A DNA stretch of 64,000 bases from Clostridia bacterium (GCA_017397655.1 JAFQIG010000018.1:1-64000); one strand, 5' to 3'. Shown: positions 8,280 to 16,897, counted from the first letter of the stretch. A program made the numbers and translations. Notes: a model not told the origin generated them from the sequence alone.

Positions 8280-8918
8280 TCATCGCTCATTTGCGATTGA
8301 TAAATGAGCGATAAAAAAATTCTTCGCTTGTCGGGGTGAGTAATTCCGAACGAAGTGAAGAATCTTTATTTTTACTTTTTTTATTTTTGTGAATTTATAT
8401 GCGAGTATTGATCCTATCGGAGCCAATGAAAAAAGCACAAAGCCCATTATTATTCCAAAACCGCTTTCACCGCCAAAGGCGTACGCCATTGAATAAATGA
8501 CCAGAAGGAAAGGATACAATATCACTATCGGAAATTCAATGGCAGTCAGAACAGCTTTTATTGCGGTTCTCTCGGCACTTTCGTTTCCCATTAAAGCAAC
8601 ATAACGTTTTGAAAGGGGCATTTCTATTGTTGAAAAGATATACATCAAAGCGATTGCAACAAAGGGCAACAGGGAAGTAATTGTCACCGACATAAAGAAC
8701 GATCTGTGTCCGTTTCGTTTTGAATATATACCGATCAGAACGCATATCGCAATGTAGGCAAAAATTGAAGCGGCACTTAAAATAACAGAGCCTTCCCAAA
8801 ATTCCAAGACGTCTCCCATAGCGAGAGTTCCGCCGCTTAAAATGCACAAAATCCACATCGTGACAACTATTCCGATGCCGCCGAAAACTTCGCCGATATT
8901 TACCTTTCTCTTGCTCAT
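8280..8918 (-). CDS. multi-pass membrane protein of unknown function
   Basis: A 212-residue protein with about five hydrophobic segments (for example FGGIGIVVTMWILCILSGG and ASIFAYIAICVLIGIY). I do not recognise a family. The start at 8918 is supported by AGAGG eight bases before the ATG. The last 27 or so residues read through a palindromic intergenic repeat (8282-8363), so the natural C-terminus may have been changed by repeat insertion. A terminator separates it from the upstream cytidylate-kinase-like gene, so it probably has its own weak promoter or relies on read-through. Confidence 0.6.
   Translation of the reverse strand: MSKRKVNIGEVFGGIGIVVTMWILCILSGGTLAMGDVLEFWEGSVILSAASIFAYIAICVLIGIYSKRNGHRSFFMSVTITSLLPFVAIALMYIFSTIEMPLSKRYVALMGNESAERTAIKAVLTAIEFPIVILYPFLLVIYSMAYAFGGESGFGIIMGFVLFSLAPIGSILAYKFTKIKKVKIKILHFVRNYSPRQAKNFFIAHLSIANER
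8282..8363. repeat. paired palindromes at a gene 3' end
   Basis: Two hairpins follow one another: atcgctcattt/aaatgagcgat (8282-8292 with 8302-8312) and attcttcgctt/aagtgaagaat (8319-8329 with 8353-8363, one G-U). The second is the same type of CTTCGC-bearing palindrome as at 17924-17999. They overlap the C-terminal codons of the minus-strand membrane protein. Confidence 0.6.
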
Positions 8919-8940
8919 AAAAATACCTCTGAAAGCACAA

Positions 8941-8974
8941 ACAGCCAAAGGAGATTTTATTCTCCCCCGGCTGT
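8941..8974 (-). terminator. terminator after cytidylate-kinase-like gene
   Basis: On the minus strand ACAGCCGGGGGAGA pairs with TCTCCTTTGGCTGT (14 bp with three G-U pairs) around a 6-nt loop. It lies in the 61-base gap between two minus-strand genes. A T-rich flank on the plus side suggests it could work in either direction. Confidence 0.65.
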
Positions 8975-8979
8975 TTTGT

Positions 8980-9594
8980 TTATTTATTTTCAAACCAACT
9001 GAGTGCGTATTGAGCGATGGGTGCGATAAGATTTTTGATCTCGGTTCCCGTTGTATTTACACAAAGGTTATAGCTCTTCATATCGCCCCACGATGTATCG
9101 GAGATCATATCGTAACCTGTTGCTCTTGCACGGTCGATCTGCTTGATCATCTTTTCAATTTCACGGTCCGTCATATTTTCACCGGGATTCTGACGTGAAC
9201 GGCATCTGTCGATCTTTGCCTTCATATCGGCATAGACAAAAACCTTAAAAGGATTTCTGTCACGCAAAAGAATATCGGCGTTCTGACCGACAATTATACA
9301 GTCGCCCTTTGAAGAAAGCTGTGTAATAACCTTTTGCTGCTGAGAATAAATATCCGTTGCCGTAACTGCCGACTTCGGAAGATACGAAAAGGTGTGTCCG
9401 AAGGTCAGGGGAATTGCGTTAAAAACACCCTTTTCCAGTACGTGAGATATGTATTCTTCATCCATTTTTACGTTCTTTGCAATTTCCGTAATTATCTCAC
9501 GGTCGTAATAGGCAAATCCGAGCTCATCGGCAAGACGCTTACCGACCTCTCTGCCTCCGCTGCCGAATTCACGGCTTATTGTAATTATACGCAT
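8980..9594 (-). CDS. cytidylate kinase-like protein
   Basis: A 204-residue P-loop protein of the cytidylate-kinase-like family (not the housekeeping Cmk). ISREFGSGGREVGKRLA is the characteristic N-terminal phosphate-binding motif, followed by YYDREII and a central IVGQNADILLRD. The family is common in Clostridia, but its substrate is not established, so true CMP kinase activity should not be assumed. AAGGAGC lies before the ATG, four bases after the MATE stop codon, so it is the last gene of the glgP-led run. Confidence 0.85.
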   Translation of the reverse strand: MRIITISREFGSGGREVGKRLADELGFAYYDREIITEIAKNVKMDEEYISHVLEKGVFNAIPLTFGHTFSYLPKSAVTATDIYSQQQKVITQLSSKGDCIIVGQNADILLRDRNPFKVFVYADMKAKIDRCRSRQNPGENMTDREIEKMIKQIDRARATGYDMISDTSWGDMKSYNLCVNTTGTEIKNLIAPIAQYALSWFENK

Positions 9595-9598
9595 ACTG

Positions 9599-10948
9599 TC
9601 AGCTCCTTTCGTTGCGTAACGCTTTCTTTTCCCATATAAAATACATTATTAAACACAATGCAATCTGAACTACTGTTGATGCAGGGGTAGCCAAGCCAAT
9701 CTTAAAAAGAGTTACATCCGCCATACTGCTGATGAAAAACGCAAGCGGAACTCTTATGACAAACGCTCCGATAAGTCCCTGAATCATAACAAAAAAGCTT
9801 TTGCCGCAACCGTTGAAATATCCGATAAAACAGAACAGGAACGGTGTCAGAAAACAGTCAACGGCATATGCCTTAAGATAGCTGTGAGCGGCGGTGATGA
9901 CGGGCGGTTCTTTTGAAAAAATCTCTGCCAGTAAATCTCCTTGAAAAAACGCCAAAACGCCCATTACCGCACCAACAAGAAACGATGTCAGTATTCCGTA
10001 AAAGAGTGCTTTCTTCGCACGCTTCGGCTTTTCGGCACCGAGATTCTGCGCGACAAAAGCCGCCATCGACTGCATATACGCTGACGGTACCAGCATAATA
10101 AAGCCGCAAAGCTTTTCGGCAACGCCGACACCTGCCGATTCGACAACTCCGATTGCATTGACAATCATCTGCATTACCATAAATGATATTCCGACCAGAA
10201 GATCCATAAGAGCGACAGGTGTGCCAAGGCGAAGCTCTGACGCGACAATCCTTTTGTCAAAGCGCAAATCCTTTTTTGATAAGGTGAACGGCAGTTGCTT
10301 TTTTCTGATTATCAACAGAGATATAAAGACGCTGACCGCCTGAGCTATAACTGTAGCGATTGCGGCACCCGATGCACCCATATCAAAGACAGCAACAAAC
10401 AAAAGGTCCCCGACAATATTTGCAGCACAGGCAATACCGACTGTCATCAGCGGTGTTCCTGAATCACCGATACCTCTGAAAACACTGCCCAGAACATTGT
10501 ATGCTACGATAAAAACAGAACCGATTGCACAAATTCTTATATAGTCAACGGTTTGCGAAAAAGCTTCCGTCGGTGCTTGCATAAAGCGTGCGACGGCTTC
10601 GGAGCCCGGCACAAACAGCGCTGTCAGAATAACTGCAAACACGGCAAAAAGACAGATTCCCGAACCGATGGCGGCAGAGGCTTTTTTGTGATCCTTTTCG
10701 CCTATACTCTGACCGACAAGGACGGTAATACCCATCGAAAGACCGGTTATAACCGATGTCAGCGTATGCATTATCATACTGCCTGTTGCAACACCCGACA
10801 CGTCCGCCGTTTGCGAAAATCTGCCGACTATCAAAAGATCAACACCGCCGTACAGCGCCTGCAAAAACAGAGCCGCCAGAACAGGTATTGCAAAGCGGAT
10901 AAGAGAGCTTAAAATATTGCCCTCGGTTAAGCTGTTTTTTGTTTTCAT
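9599..10948 (-). CDS. MATE family efflux transporter
   Basis: A 449-residue multidrug and toxin extrusion protein with about twelve membrane segments in two similar halves. The N-terminal half contains FAIPVLAALFLQALYGGVDLLIVGRF, split here as FAIPVLAALF then YGGVDLLIVGRF, typical of NorM/DinF-like proteins. MATE pumps export cationic drugs or metabolites in exchange for sodium or protons; the cargo is unknown. Only a weak purine-rich site precedes the ATG. It lies seven bases after tadA, so it is translated from the same transcript. Confidence 0.93.
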   Translation of the reverse strand: MKTKNSLTEGNILSSLIRFAIPVLAALFLQALYGGVDLLIVGRFSQTADVSGVATGSMIMHTLTSVITGLSMGITVLVGQSIGEKDHKKASAAIGSGICLFAVFAVILTALFVPGSEAVARFMQAPTEAFSQTVDYIRICAIGSVFIVAYNVLGSVFRGIGDSGTPLMTVGIACAANIVGDLLFVAVFDMGASGAAIATVIAQAVSVFISLLIIRKKQLPFTLSKKDLRFDKRIVASELRLGTPVALMDLLVGISFMVMQMIVNAIGVVESAGVGVAEKLCGFIMLVPSAYMQSMAAFVAQNLGAEKPKRAKKALFYGILTSFLVGAVMGVLAFFQGDLLAEIFSKEPPVITAAHSYLKAYAVDCFLTPFLFCFIGYFNGCGKSFFVMIQGLIGAFVIRVPLAFFISSMADVTLFKIGLATPASTVVQIALCLIMYFIWEKKALRNERS

Positions 10949-10955
10949 TTATATT

Positions 10956-11456
10956 TCACTTCTGACTGTTATTTTTCCATTTGGGATTTACGGGTACTTT
11001 CTTTTCGCCTGAACGGACTTTTTTAAAAAAATCACGAAGCACCGCCGAGCATTCCTCCTGCATAAATCCCGATTCCGTCTGAGGGGAATGGTTGTATGGG
11101 AGAGAAAAAAGGTTAATAACGGAAGAACATGAGCCTGCCTTTTGGTCAAATGCGCCGAAGACAACACGCTTTATGCGTGAATTGATTATCGCTCCCGTAC
11201 ACATCGGACACGGCTCAAGCGTGACGTACAAGGTACAATCCCACAGACGCCAGCCGCCGAGAGTCCGACAGGCATCGTTGATCGCTTCGATCTCGGCATG
11301 AGCGAGGGCATTTTTTTCGCTTTCACGGGAGTTTTTTCCTCTGCCAACGATTTCGCCGTTACGAACGACGACAGCACCTACGGGAACCTCGCCGCAATCG
11401 GCACACTCGGCAGCAAGCTTTAAAGCTTCGGTCATAAAATATCTGTCATCCATCAT
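10956..11456 (-). CDS. tadA: tRNA-specific adenosine deaminase
   Basis: A 166-residue zinc deaminase that converts adenosine to inosine at the wobble position of tRNA-Arg(ACG). The HAEIEAI motif gives one zinc ligand and the catalytic glutamate; PCPMCTGAI gives the two zinc cysteines. VPVGAVVV and SRIKRVVFGAFD are family blocks. The ATG overlaps the stop of the CPBP protease gene, so translation is coupled. A second ATG one codon later is an equally good start. Confidence 0.95.
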   Translation of the reverse strand: MMDDRYFMTEALKLAAECADCGEVPVGAVVVRNGEIVGRGKNSRESEKNALAHAEIEAINDACRTLGGWRLWDCTLYVTLEPCPMCTGAIINSRIKRVVFGAFDQKAGSCSSVINLFSLPYNHSPQTESGFMQEECSAVLRDFFKKVRSGEKKVPVNPKWKNNSQK

Positions 11457-12457
11457 CCGACACCCGTATACTCAACAAACTGTGATGTGAACAATGCTAT
11501 CAGCACAATTGCAATAATCATTGACGGTGTAAAAATATATGCCGTACCCAGATCCTTATTGGAAAGCACGGTGGGATTGGGCTTCAGCTTTTCTCGTTTG
11601 CACAAGGTCATAAAGACTGCAAAACAGATAATGCCTGCAACCAGCGTGACAGCATTCATGGCGGAATAAAACGTTGATGCCGCCTGTGCATCCTTGAGAA
11701 AGACGAACGAAAGAATTACCGACAGCAGGTTGTTGATAAGGTGTATCGCAACACCCGTCCAGATACTTCTTGTTGCGATTACAAAGTATCCTATCGCAAG
11801 TCCCGCAACAAAGGCAAACGGAATCTGTATCATATTGCCGTGCATCAGAGCAAACACGAGAGAGGACATAATAATTGCAAACTTGTCACCGTATTTGCGA
11901 AGCGGCTGCATAATCACACAGCGAAGCGCAAACTCTTCGACCAATGCAGGCAGCAGGGCAATATTGATTGTCTGAAAAACAAAGTCCTCCACAGTCTCAG
12001 ACAAAGAGTAGTCACCGCCTGAAAGCTCGATACCGAAGGAGGAAAGCAATGCGATAAAGTAATCGGTTGCAAAATTGCCGACGGTACAGAACATTGTGCC
12101 TGCAACAACGGCGGCAAGACAGGCTTTAACGGAAAGCGGCTTGTCAAAGCAATACGAAGCGACTTTGTCCTCTTCGGGTAAGAGTATATATGCAACCATA
12201 AAAGGAACGAGCATTGACGAAAGATAAAGAGTCATTTCGATTATCCGAGGCAGCACCGAATCCGAAAAATATGCGGCGTTAAGACTCGGAATAAATCCGA
12301 TGAACAGGCTGAGCACATTCTGAATTAACAGGAATGAGATAACACACAACCCTGCACGCGTGCTTTGCTTTTTTAAACGGAGCTTCTCCTCTTCCCGAAG
12401 GCAGAACAGCTCACCGGGAGAAAGATGTGAGTACTTTTGAAAAAACTCAGGATGCAT
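11453..12457 (-). CDS. CPBP-family intramembrane protease
   Basis: A 334-residue membrane protein of the CPBP (CaaX-protease and bacteriocin-processing, Abi) family. The three catalytic motifs are visible: EEFALR (EExxxR), FALMH (FxxxH) and HLINN (HxxxN/B). About eight membrane segments follow a basic cytosolic N-terminus. Members act as intramembrane glutamic proteases; roles range from bacteriocin immunity to prenyl-peptide processing, and none can be singled out here. GAGGATG lies before the ATG, 20 bases after glycogen phosphorylase. Confidence 0.88.
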   Translation of the reverse strand: MHPEFFQKYSHLSPGELFCLREEEKLRLKKQSTRAGLCVISFLLIQNVLSLFIGFIPSLNAAYFSDSVLPRIIEMTLYLSSMLVPFMVAYILLPEEDKVASYCFDKPLSVKACLAAVVAGTMFCTVGNFATDYFIALLSSFGIELSGGDYSLSETVEDFVFQTINIALLPALVEEFALRCVIMQPLRKYGDKFAIIMSSLVFALMHGNMIQIPFAFVAGLAIGYFVIATRSIWTGVAIHLINNLLSVILSFVFLKDAQAASTFYSAMNAVTLVAGIICFAVFMTLCKREKLKPNPTVLSNKDLGTAYIFTPSMIIAIVLIALFTSQFVEYTGVG

Positions 12458-12477
12458 TTGTGATCATCCTCTTTCTG

Positions 12478-14871
12478 TTAAGAATTCCAGATGTTTTCGG
12501 CATATTCGTTGACTGCACGGTCAGCGGCAAAACGTCCTGCGCCCGAAATGTTCATCAATGACATTCTGTTCCACAGATCCCTGTCGGCATAAAGTGCGTC
12601 CGAGCGAAGCTGGGCTGCACGGTAGTCGGAGAAGTCAGCAAGAACCATATACGGATCGTGATGAACGATTGTCTGACCGATTTCGGGGAACTGCTTTCCG
12701 TTGATCGAACAGTTAATAAAGTCGATAACCTTGCGGATTTCGGTATTGTTGTTGTAATAGTTCGACGGATTGTAGCCGGAATGCTGTAAAGCCTTTGCTT
12801 CTTCGGAATTCATACCAAAGAGAATGATGTTATCCTTTCCGACTGCTTCAAAAATTTCGACATTGGCACCGTCAAGCGTTCCGAGAGTAACGGCACCGTT
12901 GATCATAAGCTTCATATTACCCGTACCGCTGGCTTCCGTTCCTGCAAGAGAGATCTGTTCGCTGATATCCGCCGCCGGCATAAGGCGTTCTGCCATTGTG
13001 ACGTTATAGTCCTCGACAAAAATTACCTTGAGTCTGCCTCTGACGTCGGGATCGTTATTGATAAGATCGGCAAGTGCACAGATAAAGCTGATTATCTTCT
13101 TTGCAACAAAGTAACCCGAAGCCGCCTTTGCCGCAAAAATGTATGTGCGGGGCGTGAAGTCACCGTTCGGATTTTCCTTGATGGCAAGATAGCGTGATAT
13201 TATCTGCAATGCGTTGAGGTGCTGACGCTTGTATTCGTGAAGACGCTTTACCTGTACATCAAATACAGAATCGGGATCAAGCGATACACCCGTAAGCTTT
13301 TTGATTCTCTTTGCAAACGCTTCTTTATTATTGTGCTTGATCTTTGAGAGCATCTCAAGAACACCCTTATCGTCCTTGAAGTCACGAAGTCTCAGCAGCT
13401 CGTCACCGTCATAGATGAACTTTTCACCGATAAGCTCCTTGATAAGTCCCGTAAGCTCGGGGTTCGACTGACAAAGCCAGCGTCTGTATGCGATACCGTT
13501 AGTGACGTTTTTGAACTTTTCAGGAGTGATGCTGTAAAAGTCGTTGAAAACGGTTTCCTTAAGAATCTCGCTGTGAAGAGCAGAAACACCGTTTACGCTG
13601 TGACAGGCGGCAACACAAAGATTTGCCATTCTGACAGCACCGCCGGAGATAATTGCCATACGCTCGACCTTATCTGCATTACCTGTTGCCGACCAGATGA
13701 ATGAACGGTAACGGTTGTCAATCTCCTTGACGATCTGATAAATTCTGGGAAGAAGTCTCTTGACAAGCTCTTCAGACCAGCATTCAAGAGCTTCCTTCAT
13801 AACCGTATGGTTAGTGTAAGCAAAGGTTTTTGTTACGATATTCCACGCATCGTCCCACTCATAGCCGCATTCGTCCAGAAGGATTCGCATAAGCTCGGGG
13901 ATTGCCATTGTGGGATGAGTATCGTTGATGTGAATTGCAACGTGATCCGAGAAATTGTCAACGCTTCCGAATCTTCTCAGATGACGCTGAACAACATCCT
14001 GGATTGATGCAGATACAAGGAAATACTGCTGACGCAGACGCAGACTCTTGCCCTCCTGATGATTGTCGGAGGGATAAAGAATCTTGCTGATGACCTCTGC
14101 CATGGCATTCTGCTCCATAGCGTGCATATAGTCACCCTGATTGAACATTTCCATATCAATGCCGGGAGATTCCGCCTTCCACAGACGAAGAACGCTGATA
14201 CCCTTCCCGTCCTTACCTGCAACGTAAAGATCATAGGGTACCGCATAGACTCTTTTATCGTTTACCGTTTCGATGGAATGATATTTGTTATCCCAGCTTT
14301 CACGGATTTCACCTTCAAAAGATACGGGGAAAGCGCTGTCATCTCTCTTTTCGAGCCATACCTCACCACCGGGAAGCCAGAAGTCGGGAAGCTCGGTCTG
14401 CCAGCCGTCAACCAATTTCTGCTTGAAGATACCGTATTCGTAAAGAATGGAATAGCCTGTTGCATGATGGCCCTGAGTTGCAAGAGCATCAAGGTAGCAG
14501 GCGGCAAGACGTCCTAAACCGCCGTTTCCGAGTCCTGCATCAGGCTCACAGTCGTAAAGCTTTTCGAGCTTTATCCCGAAATCGGAAAGAGCCTGAGAAA
14601 ATGTATCGGTAAGATTAAGGTTGTAAAGAGTGTTCTTGAGAGAACGTCCCATAAGAAACTCCATACAAAGATATACGACCTTTTTCTTGTTTTGTGCATC
14701 ACATTCGGTAACAAATTCTTTACGTCCCTTGACAAGCATTTCACGCAATATCATTGCAGTGGCACGGTAAAAATGCTCGTACGATGCCTCCTCCGGCGAA
14801 ACACCGAGATAGTGAGACAGCTTGGCGTTTATAAGTTCTTTTGCCTGTTTTTTGGTAAGAGTATAATTCAT
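12478..14871 (-). CDS. glgP: glycogen/maltodextrin phosphorylase
   Basis: A 797-residue family GT35 enzyme that releases glucose 1-phosphate from glycogen or maltodextrin. LGNGGLGRLAACYLDA and HINDTHPT are conserved blocks, and EASGTGNMK carries the lysine that binds pyridoxal phosphate. VKRLHEYKRQHLN is the conserved helix near the active site. The length is standard. A GGAGG site and a clear promoter precede it, and it heads a five-gene run reaching the cytidylate-kinase-like gene. With the GH13 amylase at 51664 it suggests storage or uptake of alpha-glucans. Confidence 0.97.
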   Translation of the reverse strand: MNYTLTKKQAKELINAKLSHYLGVSPEEASYEHFYRATAMILREMLVKGRKEFVTECDAQNKKKVVYLCMEFLMGRSLKNTLYNLNLTDTFSQALSDFGIKLEKLYDCEPDAGLGNGGLGRLAACYLDALATQGHHATGYSILYEYGIFKQKLVDGWQTELPDFWLPGGEVWLEKRDDSAFPVSFEGEIRESWDNKYHSIETVNDKRVYAVPYDLYVAGKDGKGISVLRLWKAESPGIDMEMFNQGDYMHAMEQNAMAEVISKILYPSDNHQEGKSLRLRQQYFLVSASIQDVVQRHLRRFGSVDNFSDHVAIHINDTHPTMAIPELMRILLDECGYEWDDAWNIVTKTFAYTNHTVMKEALECWSEELVKRLLPRIYQIVKEIDNRYRSFIWSATGNADKVERMAIISGGAVRMANLCVAACHSVNGVSALHSEILKETVFNDFYSITPEKFKNVTNGIAYRRWLCQSNPELTGLIKELIGEKFIYDGDELLRLRDFKDDKGVLEMLSKIKHNNKEAFAKRIKKLTGVSLDPDSVFDVQVKRLHEYKRQHLNALQIISRYLAIKENPNGDFTPRTYIFAAKAASGYFVAKKIISFICALADLINNDPDVRGRLKVIFVEDYNVTMAERLMPAADISEQISLAGTEASGTGNMKLMINGAVTLGTLDGANVEIFEAVGKDNIILFGMNSEEAKALQHSGYNPSNYYNNNTEIRKVIDFINCSINGKQFPEIGQTIVHHDPYMVLADFSDYRAAQLRSDALYADRDLWNRMSLMNISGAGRFAADRAVNEYAENIWNS

Positions 14872-14902
14872 AAAGAACCTCCGATTATATTTTTACTTGT
14901 AT

Positions 14903-14932
14903 ATTATAACATACTATATAGTATTTCTTCAA
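14903..14932 (-). promoter_or_regulatory. promoter of glgP with palindromic spacer
   Basis: On the minus strand TTGAAG (14932-14927) and TATAAT (14908-14903) have an 18-base spacer. The spacer contains the perfect palindrome atactatatagtat (14911-14924), a possible operator site. Confidence 0.75.
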
Positions 14933-14997
14933 GATGCTCTGTTGTGCATAATAAAGGAAATGCGCAAAAATTTTTGTTATATTTTACTGAATATTCC

Positions 14998-15026
14998 TTG
15001 ACTTTCAGCGGTGTTTGGAATAAACT
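14998..15026 (+). promoter_or_regulatory. promoter of mgtE leader
   Basis: TTGACT (14998-15003), 17 bases, then TAAACT (15021-15026). The predicted start near 15033 gives a 5' leader of about 184 nt. Confidence 0.6.
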
Positions 15027-15032
15027 AAAATT

Positions 15033-15216
15033 ATAAAACTACAGGTGGTGAATTTGCTTGGACAGTCCTGCAGGGCCTAAACCTCGAGGTATAAACTCAA
15101 TGTCAATATTTTTATCCTGTTCGGTTACGCTGTTCAGGCAGATTTCGGTATGACCTTTTCATAACCGTTAAGCTTCGCCTTTCACATCCGTTCAGGTGTG
15201 AAAGGTGTGTTTTTTT
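15033..15216 (+). promoter_or_regulatory. attenuator-type leader RNA of mgtE
   Basis: A 184-nt untranslated leader ends in an intrinsic terminator placed directly against the mgtE start codon. Magnesium transporter genes are often controlled by M-box riboswitches, but I do not find the M-box conserved core here, so the class is unassigned. accttt near 15154 could pair with the aaaggt of the terminator's 3' arm, giving an antiterminator form. Regulation by magnesium or another ion is inference from the downstream gene. Confidence 0.55.
15178..15216 (+). terminator. terminator abutting the mgtE start codon
   Basis: cctttcaca (15178-15186) pairs with tgtgaaagg (15197-15205), and seven T residues end at 15216, one base before the ATG. 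The AAAGG that would serve as ribosome binding site lies inside the stem, so folding can block both elongation and translation. Confidence 0.8.
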
Positions 15217-16590
15217 ATGGAAGAAAGAGAATTCTTTGAGCTGATCACGGATCTTCTTGCCGCCAACAAGCTGCCTCTTTTGCGAAAGCTTCTTGAAGAA
15301 TCCAACGTTGTTGATATAGCTGTCGCCGCATCAAATCTTACAACGGAACAGCTTTTGCGTGTTTTCCGAATACTTCCAAAGGATATTTCATCCTCTGTTT
15401 TTTCGTATCTTGATCCCGATGATCAGACAAGACTCGTAGAATCCATTACCGATAAGGAGCTTGAAGCTCTTATCGACGAGATGTATATCGACGATACCGT
15501 TGACTTTCTTGAAGAAGTTCCCGCAAATATCGTCCGACGCGTTCTTGCCCGTGCAGATTCACAGACACGTTCGATCATCAACAGATTTTTAAATTATCCC
15601 GAAGACTCCGCAGGCAGCATTATGACCATCGAAATGGTGGAGCTTCACGATCATTATACGGCAAAGCGTGCCATCGAATATATACGTGAGACAGGTTGCG
15701 ACAAAGAGACTGTTTACACCTGCTTTGTCATTGATGCACAGCGTCATCTTATCGGATCGGTTGACCTTAAGGATTTGCTGTTTTGCAAAGAATCCGAAAC
15801 CGTCGGTGACATAATGGATAACGAGCGTGCGCTGATCAGCGTTACGACTACCGATGACCGTGAAGAGGTTGCGGAAATTGCCAGAAAGTATGACCTTCTT
15901 TCCGTTCCCGTTGTCGATAACGAAAACCGTCTTGTCGGCATCATTACCATCGACGATATTATCGACGTTATGGAAGAAGCCGCTACCGAAGATATCGAAA
16001 AGATGCATATGCTTCTTCCCTCTGAGGATGACTACCTCAAAACAGGCGTTTTTACTCTCGTCAAAAACAGAATCGTCTGGCTTCTCGTGCTTATGGTTTC
16101 TGCAACGTTTACAAGTCAGATCATAACAGGCTTCGAGGACAAGCTTGCCGCCATTGCAGGTCTTACGGCAAGTATCCCGATGCTGACGGGTACGGGCGGT
16201 AACGCAGGCAATCAGGTTTCGTCTCTTATTATCCGCGGTATCGCTCTCGGTAAAATCGGAATAACCGACTATTTCAAGGTGCTGTGGAAAGAAATCCGTG
16301 TTGCCGTTATATGCGGCGGTGCGCTTGCTGTTGCAAACCTCGGCAGAATGTTCCTTGTCCGTCTTGTAACCGGCGGAGAAGTCGCTACAAGCGTTTTTAT
16401 AGTAACAAGTCTTGCTATGATGCTGTCGGTTATTGCAGCAAAGGCAATAGGCTGTTCGCTTCCGATTATTGCAAAGCTTTTAAAGGCAGATCCTGCCGTA
16501 ATGTCCGGTCCGATGCTTGCAACGCTTGTTGATATCATCACGCTTCTGATTTACTTTGGACTTGCCAACGTAATGCTTGTAAATGTTTAA
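15217..16590 (+). CDS. mgtE: magnesium transporter MgtE
   Basis: A 457-residue magnesium channel of the MgtE/SLC41 family. The N-terminal superhelical domain (about residues 1-125) precedes two CBS domains (about 130-250, with GSVDLKDLL and VGIITIDDIIDVMEEA), which close the pore when magnesium is high. Five membrane helices fill residues 280-457; PMLTGTGGNAGNQ and AMMLSVIAAKAIGCSLP are conserved pore segments. The ATG at 15217 is preferred to an upstream in-frame GTG at 15205, which would lie inside the terminator stem. Confidence 0.96.
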   Translation: MEEREFFELITDLLAANKLPLLRKLLEESNVVDIAVAASNLTTEQLLRVFRILPKDISSSVFSYLDPDDQTRLVESITDKELEALIDEMYIDDTVDFLEEVPANIVRRVLARADSQTRSIINRFLNYPEDSAGSIMTIEMVELHDHYTAKRAIEYIRETGCDKETVYTCFVIDAQRHLIGSVDLKDLLFCKESETVGDIMDNERALISVTTTDDREEVAEIARKYDLLSVPVVDNENRLVGIITIDDIIDVMEEAATEDIEKMHMLLPSEDDYLKTGVFTLVKNRIVWLLVLMVSATFTSQIITGFEDKLAAIAGLTASIPMLTGTGGNAGNQVSSLIIRGIALGKIGITDYFKVLWKEIRVAVICGGALAVANLGRMFLVRLVTGGEVATSVFIVTSLAMMLSVIAAKAIGCSLPIIAKLLKADPAVMSGPMLATLVDIITLLIYFGLANVMLVNV

Positions 16591-16600
16591 AAAACAAACA

Positions 16601-16633
16601 AAAAGGTTCCGGCTGAATGTCGGAACCTTTTTT
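16601..16633 (+). terminator. terminator of mgtE
   Basis: aaaaggttccg (16601-16611) pairs with cggaacctttt (16621-16631) and ends in a T run; the element touches the 3' CCA end of the tRNA gene on the other strand. Confidence 0.9.
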
Positions 16634-16707
16634 GGCACCCCCTGCGGGAATCGAACCCACAACTAACCCTTAGGAGGGGTTTATTATATCCATTTAACTA
16701 AGGAGGC
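16633..16707 (-). tRNA. tRNA-Arg(CCU)
   Basis: On the minus strand a complete cloverleaf can be drawn. The acceptor is GCCTCCT/AGGGGGT with discriminator G and encoded CCA. The anticodon arm AACCC-CTCCTAA-GGGTT gives anticodon CCU (reads AGG). The T arm is GTGGG-TTCGATT-CCCGC. The gene is preceded on its own strand by a truncated duplicate of its 5' half and by the likely original promoter at 16898-16926. Confidence 0.93.
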
Positions 16708-16734
16708 AGATATTAACTTTAAAATATATCAAAA

Positions 16735-16865
16735 GGGGTTTATTATTACGAGCAAAGCGAGTAACAAGGTTCTGAACGGAACGTTCAGGTTCTTATTACG
16801 AGTTTGTGAGTAACAAGGTTCTGATGCGAAGCATCAGGTTCTTATATCCATTTAACTAAGGAGGC
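16735..16865 (-). pseudogene. truncated, interrupted copy of tRNA-Arg 5' half
   Basis: The tRNA's first 24 or so bases recur at 16842-16865, and the start of the anticodon arm (ggggtttattat) recurs near 16736. The two pieces are split by about 100 bases of tandem repeat (16747-16846). The 36-base block 16684-16719 is identical to 16842-16877, including 12 bases of 5' flank. The copy lacks the anticodon loop and the 3' half, so it cannot give a tRNA. Confidence 0.75.
16747..16846. repeat. two tandem 50-bp units with compensated hairpins
   Basis: Units starting at 16747 and 16797 share tacgag...gagtaacaaggttctga...tcaggttctta. The inner hairpin is ctgaac/gttcag in the first and ctgatgc/gcatcag in the second, so the stem is kept while its bases change. 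The pair is inserted within the D-arm region of the truncated tRNA copy. Confidence 0.7.
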
Positions 16866-16897
16866 AGATATTAACTTAAATGGAGATTTGCAGGAAT

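Noticed and set aside
14692-15036. 114-residue plus-strand frame upstream of mgtE
   Set aside because: It overlaps the start of glgP in antisense and the promoter region of both genes, with no start signal.
15033-15216. M-box (magnesium) riboswitch
   Set aside because: The conserved M-box core words are not present, so the class was not claimed despite the mgtE context.
15205-15216. GTG at 15205 as the mgtE start
   Set aside because: It lies inside the terminator stem and would add only Met-Cys-Phe-Phe; ATG at 15217 is the natural start.
16747-16846. Tandem 50-bp units as a possible CRISPR remnant
   Set aside because: Only two units, no spacers between identical repeats, no cas genes; the units themselves carry hairpins and sit in a tRNA duplicate.
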